Positions 25,010-29,669 of a stretch of DNA of 29,669 bases are shown here, in pieces. The position numbers were made by a program, and so were the translations under genes. The notes beneath the pieces are model-generated. The model saw nothing but the letters and a program-made list of their open reading frames with translations. It made no database searches and had not been told where the DNA came from. The stretch is from Curvibacter sp. (GTDB taxonomy: Bacteria > Pseudomonadota > Gammaproteobacteria > Burkholderiales > Burkholderiaceae_C), in NCBI GenBank assembly GCA_003500955.1, contig DNQP01000253.1, forward strand, positions 1 to 29,669, in the 5' to 3' direction. The first letter of the stretch is position 1. Every line of letters starts with the position of its first letter.

Positions 25010-25429
25010 TCAAGCCACGCGCTGGCGCAGCCACTCCGGCAGGGTGCGCGACTGCTGGGCCTGGAAATCCACCCAGATCACGGTGGCGCCACCCGCGGCG
25101 TGCACCACGCCCGGCTGGTCCAGCCGCTCGATCGTGGCCCAGGTGTCGAAGGTCGCGCGCGCCGGGTCGCTGACGTAGAGGCTGACGCGGATATCCCCCG
25201 GGTATTCGAGCTGACGGTAGAAATTGCAGAAGGCGTTGACGATCACCGGGCCCTCGCCGCGCGGATCGGGCTCGCAGCCGATGGAGCGGAACCACTCGAT
25301 GCGCGTGCTCTCGAGATAGCGGAAGTACACGGTGTTGTTCACATGCCCCATGGCGTCCATATCGCCCCAGCGTATCGGCATGTCGAGCGCAAAGACAAAC
25401 TTCTTCTGCTCGGGCAGCTCAAGCCTCAT
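25010..25429 (-). CDS. Acyl-CoA thioesterase, hotdog-fold 4HBT family
   Basis: A 139-residue hotdog-fold protein of the 4-hydroxybenzoyl-CoA thioesterase family. The signature is the MPIRWGDMDAMGHVNNTVYF stretch (about 17-36), where the aspartate before GHVNN is the catalytic residue of this group, followed by YLESTRIEWF. It hydrolyses an acyl-CoA of unknown chain type in the cytoplasm. Its ATG overlaps the stop of the SDR gene as ATGA (25426-25429), so the two are translationally coupled. With the SDR and the divergent ETF-ubiquinone oxidoreductase, it points to acyl-CoA metabolism. Confidence 0.93.
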   Translation of the reverse strand: MRLELPEQKKFVFALDMPIRWGDMDAMGHVNNTVYFRYLESTRIEWFRSIGCEPDPRGEGPVIVNAFCNFYRQLEYPGDIRVSLYVSDPARATFDTWATIERLDQPGVVHAAGGATVIWVDFQAQQSRTLPEWLRQRVA

Positions 25430-26208
25430 GTCGCGAAACCGTCGTCGGCCTGGATCACCGCGCCGTTGATGAAATGGCTCTCGTTGGCGCACAGCATCAC
25501 CAGCACCGCGTCCAGGTCGGCCGGCTGGCCCACGCGCTTGCGCGGCAGCATGCTGATGAGCTTCTGCCCCTGCTCGGTCTGCCAGTGGTGGTGGTTGATC
25601 TCGGTGTCGATGTAGCCCGGGCACAGCGCGTTGACGTTGATGCCGAACTTGCCCCATTCGGCGGCCATGGCGCGTGTCATGTGCACCACGGCCGCCTTGC
25701 TCATGCAGTAGATGCCGATCTGCGGCAGCACCTTGAGCCCGGCCATGGAGGCGATGTTGACGATGCGCCCGCCCGTGTAGGTGCCCGGTGCGGCTCCCTT
25801 GGCGCGCGCGATCATGCGCTTGCCCACCTCCTGCGCCACGAAGAAGGCGCCCTTGGTGTTCGTCCCGAGCACGTAGTCGTAGTCCTCTTCGGTCACGTCC
25901 ACGATGCGCTGGGTGGTCGAGACGCCCGAGTTGTTGATCAGGATGTCGATAGAGCCCACCTCGGTCTCGGCGCGCGCCACGGCAGCGCGGATCGAGCCCA
26001 GGTCCGTCACGTCCAGCTCCACCACATGGGCGTCCCCGCCCTCACCTTCGATCTGCGCACGCAGTTCCTTGAGCTTTTCGGTACGGCGTGCCGCCAGCAC
26101 CACGGCTGCGCCGGCGCGCGACAGGGTGCGGGCAAATTGCGCGCCCAGGCCTCCCGAGGCGCCGGTGATGAAGGCCACGCGGCCGGAAAGATCGATGCTG
26201 TACGCCAT
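25426..26208 (-). CDS. Short-chain dehydrogenase/reductase
   Basis: A 260-residue classical SDR. The cofactor motif is TGASGGLG (about 16-23), followed by NNSG (about 92-95), a catalytic Ser in NIASM, and Tyr-x3-Lys in YCMSK. The ADDGFAT C-terminus is typical of the family. Arg residues after strand 2 (AARRTEKL) favour NADP(H), which is an inference. A 3-hydroxyacyl-CoA or 3-oxoacyl substrate is plausible from the neighbours (thioesterase, ETF-ubiquinone oxidoreductase) but not shown. The start at 26208 is preceded by AAAGGG. Its upstream gap holds the palindrome at 26237-26260, shared with the divergent gene. Confidence 0.93.
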   Translation of the reverse strand: MAYSIDLSGRVAFITGASGGLGAQFARTLSRAGAAVVLAARRTEKLKELRAQIEGEGGDAHVVELDVTDLGSIRAAVARAETEVGSIDILINNSGVSTTQRIVDVTEEDYDYVLGTNTKGAFFVAQEVGKRMIARAKGAAPGTYTGGRIVNIASMAGLKVLPQIGIYCMSKAAVVHMTRAMAAEWGKFGINVNALCPGYIDTEINHHHWQTEQGQKLISMLPRKRVGQPADLDAVLVMLCANESHFINGAVIQADDGFAT

Positions 26209-26236
26209 GGTTGGCCCTTTCAGTGAATACCCGACA

Positions 26237-26260
26237 AAAATAGAACGACCGTTCTATTTT
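26237..26260. promoter_or_regulatory. Perfect palindromic operator between SDR and ETF-QO genes
   Basis: Perfect 11-bp arms AAAATAGAACG and CGTTCTATTTT flank the dinucleotide AC. It sits in the divergent gap, 28 bases from the SDR start and 15 bases before a TAAAAT (26276-26281) that could be the -10 of the plus-strand gene. The shape is that of a TetR-family operator. In betaproteobacteria, TetR-type regulators of fatty acid degradation control ETF genes, but I cannot confirm the match to a known box. Confidence 0.75.
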
Positions 26261-26387
26261 GTTCTCATTCCGATTTAAAATCAGTCGCGCATCCGACAGG
26301 CCGGGGAACGGGTGAGCCCCTAACATCCCGCGCCGAACCCGCACCATTATCAAGCGACTTCCCGTACCGAGACAGAAAGCAGCCGCC

Positions 26388-28070
26388 ATGACCCACGATG
26401 AAATCCTCGCCCAGTTCGGCCCCCGCGAAGCCATGGAATACGACGTCGTCGTCGTCGGCGGCGGCCCCGGTGGCCTGTCCACCGCCATCCGCCTCAAGCA
26501 GCTGGCCGCCGAAAACGGCACGGACGTCTCCGTCGTCGTGCTGGAAAAAGGCGGTGAGCCCGGCGCCCACATCCTCTCGGGCGCCGTCATGGACCCGATC
26601 GCCCTCACCGAGCTCTTCCCCAACTGGAAAGAGCTGGGCGCCCCGCTGAACCAGCCCGTCACCGGTGACGAGGTGCTCTTCCTCAGCGAAACCGGCGCCA
26701 AAAAGACGCCCAACTTCTTCGTGCCCGACTGCTTCCACAACGACGGCAATTACGTCATCAGCCTGGGCCTGGTCACCAAATGGCTGGGCGAGCAGGCCGA
26801 AGCCCTGGGCGTGGAGATCTTCCCCGGCTTCACGGCCGCTGAGGTGCTCTACAACGAGGACGGCTCGGTCAAGGGCGTGGCCACGGGCAATATGGGCATC
26901 GGCAAGGACGGCGAACCCACCGACAGCTTCCAGCTCGGTATGGAACTGCACGCCAAGTACACCGTGTTCGCCGAAGGGGCGCGCGGCCACCTGGGCAAGC
27001 AGATCATCGCGAAATACAAGCTCGACGAGGGCAAGGATCCGCAGAGCTACGCCCTGGGCATCAAGGAGCTGTGGGAAGTGCCGGCTGACAAGGCGCAACC
27101 CGGCCTGGTGGTGCACACCGCCGGCTGGCCCATGGACAACAGCACCTACGGCGGCGGCTTCCTCTACCACTCGGAAGGCAACAAGGTCACGCTGGGCTTC
27201 GTCACCGGCCTGGACTACCAGAACACCTACCTCAGCCCCTTCGAGGAAATGCAGCGCTGGAAAACGCACCCGGCCATCCGCAAGCACATCGAAGACGGCA
27301 AGCGCATCGGCTACGGCGCACGCGCCATCACGGCCGGCGGCCTGCTGAGTCTGCCCAAGACCATCTTCCCGGGCGGCGTGCTCGTGGGCTGCGACGCCGG
27401 CTACCTGAACGCCAGCCGCATCAAGGGCAGCCACGCCGCCATCAAGAGTGGCATGCTGGCCGCCGAGGCCCTGTACGCCGCCGTCACCGGCGGTCGCCAG
27501 CACGATGAACTGCCCGCCTACCCCGCGGCCTTCGAGAAGAGCTGGCTGCACACCGAACTGCACAAGTCGCGCAACTTCAAGCAGTGGTTCAAGAAGGGCA
27601 ACCTGGTCGGTGCGCTCATGACCGGCATCGAGCAGTGGTTCCTGCCCAAGATCGGCTTCAAGACCCCGCCGTGGACGATCCATCGCAAGGAAGCCGACCA
27701 CACCCGCCTCAAGCCCGCGGCCGAGTGCACGCCCATCGCCTATCCCAAGCCGGACGGCCAGCTGACCTTCGACCGCCTGTCCAGCGTCTTCATCAGCAAC
27801 ACCAACCATGCCGAAGACCAGCCAGCCCACCTGACGCTCAAGGACGCTGGGGTACCCGTGCGCATCAACCTGGCCAAGTTCGCCGGGCCGGAGAGCCGCT
27901 ACTGCCCGGCTGGCGTCTACGAGTTCGTGCAGAAGGACGGCGCGGACCAGCTCGTGATCAACGCGCAGAACTGCGTGCACTGCAAGACCTGCGACATCAA
28001 GGACCCGACGCAGAACATCGTCTGGGTCACGCCCGAAGGCGGCGGCGGGCCGAACTACGTGGGCATGTGA
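26388..28070 (+). CDS. Electron transfer flavoprotein-ubiquinone oxidoreductase
   Basis: A 560-residue ETF-QO (ETF dehydrogenase), which passes electrons from reduced ETF, and thus from acyl-CoA dehydrogenases, to ubiquinone at the inner membrane. The FAD-binding motif is VVVGGGPGGLS (about 21-31). The GCDAGYLN and RIKGSHAAIKSGMLAAE segments are typical. The 4Fe-4S cluster ligands are Cys506, Cys529, Cys532 and Cys535 (YCPAGVYEF and NCVHCKTCD). It is full length compared with the bacterial family. The leader from 26261 to 26387 carries a possible -10 and the palindrome just upstream. No ETF subunit genes are present in the window. Confidence 0.97.
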   Translation: MTHDEILAQFGPREAMEYDVVVVGGGPGGLSTAIRLKQLAAENGTDVSVVVLEKGGEPGAHILSGAVMDPIALTELFPNWKELGAPLNQPVTGDEVLFLSETGAKKTPNFFVPDCFHNDGNYVISLGLVTKWLGEQAEALGVEIFPGFTAAEVLYNEDGSVKGVATGNMGIGKDGEPTDSFQLGMELHAKYTVFAEGARGHLGKQIIAKYKLDEGKDPQSYALGIKELWEVPADKAQPGLVVHTAGWPMDNSTYGGGFLYHSEGNKVTLGFVTGLDYQNTYLSPFEEMQRWKTHPAIRKHIEDGKRIGYGARAITAGGLLSLPKTIFPGGVLVGCDAGYLNASRIKGSHAAIKSGMLAAEALYAAVTGGRQHDELPAYPAAFEKSWLHTELHKSRNFKQWFKKGNLVGALMTGIEQWFLPKIGFKTPPWTIHRKEADHTRLKPAAECTPIAYPKPDGQLTFDRLSSVFISNTNHAEDQPAHLTLKDAGVPVRINLAKFAGPESRYCPAGVYEFVQKDGADQLVINAQNCVHCKTCDIKDPTQNIVWVTPEGGGGPNYVGM

Positions 28071-28109
28071 AGACGGGGTCCGCAGTCAGACGACGGCGGC
28101 GGGCCGGGC

Positions 28110-28355
28110 TCAGGCGCCGAGGCCGCGAAACACCCGGCGCGTGAACTCGTCACGATCGGCCTGGGCAGCACTGGCCGTGCGGCGCAGAGGCTCCACCTGC
28201 GCCAGCTCCTCGGCACTCGGGGCAGCGCCCTTGCCCTCGGCAAAGGCTTTGAAGCGCATCAGGTTGCGCTGCTCCATGCGTCGGGCTTCCTGGTGGGCGG
28301 CGACCCAGCGCTGATGCAGCGCTTCCCATTGTTGTCCCGCTTCCCGCATGTCCAT
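28110..28355 (-). CDS. Small hypothetical protein
   Basis: An 81-residue, charged, probably all-helical cytoplasmic protein that I do not recognise. The start at 28355 is set by AAAGGGG six bases upstream; the open frame continues to 28574, but that part is arginine-rich and not protein-like. There is no signal peptide, membrane segment or cysteine. It converges with the ETF-ubiquinone oxidoreductase gene, with 39 bases between them. The 289 bases upstream of it (28356-28644) hold only the hairpin at 28494-28527 and no gene that I can support. Confidence 0.65.
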   Translation of the reverse strand: MDMREAGQQWEALHQRWVAAHQEARRMEQRNLMRFKAFAEGKGAAPSAEELAQVEPLRRTASAAQADRDEFTRRVFRGLGA

Positions 28356-28493
28356 GCTCTGCCCCTTTCTGCTGACGGCCACAGCATGCCCGGGAGAGGT
28401 TCCGCGCCCCAGCTGCTGGCCGGGCGCCATCTTAAGTCCCGCTAGCCGCCGAACAGCCGCTCTCGCCCTCTTACGCCCGGTAAGGAAATGTGA

Positions 28494-28527
28494 AAACGGT
28501 CGCGCAAGGTTGGCAAAGCGACCGTTT
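28494..28527 (-). terminator. Hairpin, possible weak terminator of the VOC gene
   Basis: Perfect 10-bp arms AAACGGTCGC and GCGACCGTTT enclose a 14-base loop. Read on the minus strand, the stem runs into TTTTCACATTTCC, a poor T-tract. It lies about 120 bases past the VOC stop. An operator or an RNA structure in front of the small downstream gene is an alternative. Confidence 0.4.
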
Positions 28528-28644
28528 CTGGGGGCATGAGCTCGCCAGGGCATGTTCAGGCGGCCTGTTCGCACGAGGCCTTGAGGAATGTCAGGTGCAG
28601 CGCAAGCCTCAGACCCGTGCTCCGCCGCCGGGCGCCAGAGCGGG

Positions 28645-29127
28645 TCAGCCTCGAACCGCCGCCTCGATCGCGGCGACGTCGATCTTCTGCATCCGCATCA
28701 TCGCCTCAAAGGCACGCCTCGCGGCCGCACGATCGGGGCTTGTGTAGGCACGCGTCAGGGCAATCGGCGTGATCTGCCATGAGATGCCCCACTTGTCCTT
28801 GCACCAACCACACTCACTCGCCCGCCCGCCATGGCTGACGATCGCGTCCCAATAACGGTCCGTCTCCGCCTGATCGGCCGTGGCCACCTGGAATGAAAAC
28901 GCCTCGCTGTGCTGGATCCCCGGCCCGCCGTTGAGGCCCAGGCAGGGGATGCCCATGACGGTGAATTCGACGGTCAGGACGTCGCCCTCCCTGCCGGCCG
29001 GATAGTCCGCCGGCGCGCGGTGCACGGCATCGAGCGACGAGTCGGGAAAAGTACGGGCATAGAAGCGCGCTGCCTCTTCGGCCTCGCGTTCGTACCAGAG
29101 GCAAACCGTGTTCTTCGCGATCTTCAT
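28645..29127 (-). CDS. PhnB-like VOC family protein
   Basis: A 160-residue protein of the vicinal oxygen chelate superfamily, PhnB / 3-demethylubiquinone-methyltransferase-like group. The pattern is typical: NTVCLWYEREAEEAARFYA at the N-terminus, TVMGIPCLGLNGGP in the middle, and the CGWCKDKWGISWQITP signature near residues 111-126. Members are small cytoplasmic metal-binding-fold proteins, mostly of unknown function. The start at 29127 has AAGGAG 8 bases upstream; an in-frame ATG at 29157 is less well placed. Its AVRG C-terminus is preceded by a MQKID tail common in this group. It is possibly in an operon with the DUF1993 gene upstream, 203 bases away. Confidence 0.92.
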   Translation of the reverse strand: MKIAKNTVCLWYEREAEEAARFYARTFPDSSLDAVHRAPADYPAGREGDVLTVEFTVMGIPCLGLNGGPGIQHSEAFSFQVATADQAETDRYWDAIVSHGGRASECGWCKDKWGISWQITPIALTRAYTSPDRAAARRAFEAMMRMQKIDVAAIEAAVRG

Positions 29128-29223
29128 GATGGCTACTCCTTCAGGGTCCTTGTTCATGTGTTGAAACGACACCCGAGGGCAAGCGACGCGCGAAACCGGC
29201 GATCTGCGGACACGCCGACCCCG

Positions 29224-29250
29224 GGGTGGCGATGGCTGACATCGCCACCC
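29224..29250. other. Strong perfect hairpin between DUF1993 and VOC genes
   Basis: An 11-bp perfect stem (GGGTGGCGATG / CATCGCCACCC) has a GCTGA loop. It lies 80 bases past the DUF1993 stop and about 100 bases before the VOC start. No T-run follows on either strand. A second GC-rich imperfect stem (GGCGCG / GCCGCGCC) is near 29303-29327. It could be a transcript-end structure or a repeat element. Confidence 0.45.
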
Positions 29251-29330
29251 AGGCGCGCTGGCCCGGGTAAAGACACGACGAACCAGGGCCCTGTGTATCG
29301 ACAAGAAGGCGCGCGGCGGGCCGCGCCAGC

Positions 29331-29669
29331 TCAGGCCTGCCCCAGGAAATCCCGCTTGCCGATCTCCACCCCGTTGTGCCGCAGGATGGCGTAGGCCGTG
29401 CTCACGTGGAAATAGAAGTTGGGGATGGCATGCCACTGCAGGTAGTGCAGGCCCGGGTAGCGCTCTTCCCCGTCGCGCCGCTTGAGCGTCACTTCCCTCT
29501 CTTCGCTGCCGTCGATCTGCTCAGGCGTGAAGGTCTGCAGGTAGGCGATGGTCTTGGCCACACGGGCCTGCAGCTCGGCGAAGGTTTTTTCCGTGTCTTC
29601 GTAGACCGGCGGCGTCACGCCCGCCAGACGCGCCGCGCAACCCTTGGCGGTGTCGGTGGCGATCATGAT
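29331..29669 (-). CDS. DUF1993 family protein, N-terminus beyond window
   Basis: A C-terminal 113-codon part of a DUF1993 protein; the frame stays open to the right edge, so the N-terminal part (expected 50-60 residues in this family) is missing. Recognisable segments are IATDTAKGCAARLAG and the LHYLQWHAIPNFYFHVSTAY block, with the conserved histidines of this helical DinB-like fold group. The C-terminus HNGVEIGKRDFLG is also typical. The function is unknown; it is probably cytoplasmic. It lies upstream of the VOC gene on the same strand. Confidence 0.88.
   Translation of the reverse strand: MMIATDTAKGCAARLAGVTPPVYEDTEKTFAELQARVAKTIAYLQTFTPEQIDGSEEREVTLKRRDGEERYPGLHYLQWHAIPNFYFHVSTAYAILRHNGVEIGKRDFLGQA

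Noticed and set aside
26265..27980. A 571-codon open frame antisense to ETF-ubiquinone oxidoreductase
   Set aside because: It is a shadow frame; the plus strand encodes a full-length, motif-complete enzyme.
1..29669. Mobile elements, integrases, CRISPR arrays, tRNA genes or attachment sites
   Set aside because: None was seen on reading both strands; gene style is uniform and the repeats found are short dyads only.

Overview
The window is GC-rich, densely coding bacterial DNA. Its proteins (paired ScoAB CoA-transferase, PAS-LuxR regulator, ETF-ubiquinone oxidoreductase, DUF1993, Pel exopolysaccharide genes) suggest a betaproteobacterium of the Burkholderiales, probably near the Comamonadaceae. 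This placement is inferred from protein style and gene content only. I see no tRNA, rRNA, CRISPR array, insertion sequence or phage gene, and no gap between genes exceeds 300 bases.

Layout. (1) 119-866: a short BLUF blue-light receptor, convergent with a small unknown protein. (2) 1024-3016: a 3-oxoacid CoA-transferase operon (scoA-scoB, minus strand) ending at a clear intrinsic terminator. A PAS-LuxR regulator diverges from it, and a dyad operator candidate lies between them. (3) 3213-5329: a membrane diguanylate cyclase and an AhpD-like protein. (4) 5410-19100: a UDP-hexose/HexNAc 4-epimerase followed by a full Pel polysaccharide operon, pelA, pelB (split in two genes), pelC, pelD, pelE, pelF, pelG. 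(5) 19192-22378: a secreted TPR protein, and on the minus strand a membrane LOV-GGDEF-EAL protein. (6) 22540-28070: a Lon-like protease, an acyl-CoA thioesterase and an SDR (minus strand), divergent from ETF-ubiquinone oxidoreductase across a perfect palindrome. (7) 28110-29669: a small unknown protein, a PhnB-like VOC protein and a DUF1993 protein cut by the window end.

How it fits together. PelD carries the RxxD c-di-GMP site that switches Pel synthesis on. A diguanylate cyclase lies upstream of the operon and a dual GGDEF/EAL enzyme lies downstream. The downstream enzyme's PAS domain has every residue expected of a photoactive LOV domain, and a BLUF protein sits at the left edge. The locus therefore looks like a c-di-GMP-controlled biofilm module with a plausible blue-light input. 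The epimerase has a serine at its substrate gatekeeper position, which suits N-acetylhexosamine and would let it supply UDP-GalNAc for Pel. The split of PelB into an inner-membrane-anchored piece and a secreted TPR/beta-barrel piece, and two abutting dyads in the pel promoter region, are the other most unusual points. The right-hand genes belong to acyl-CoA oxidation and electron transfer.
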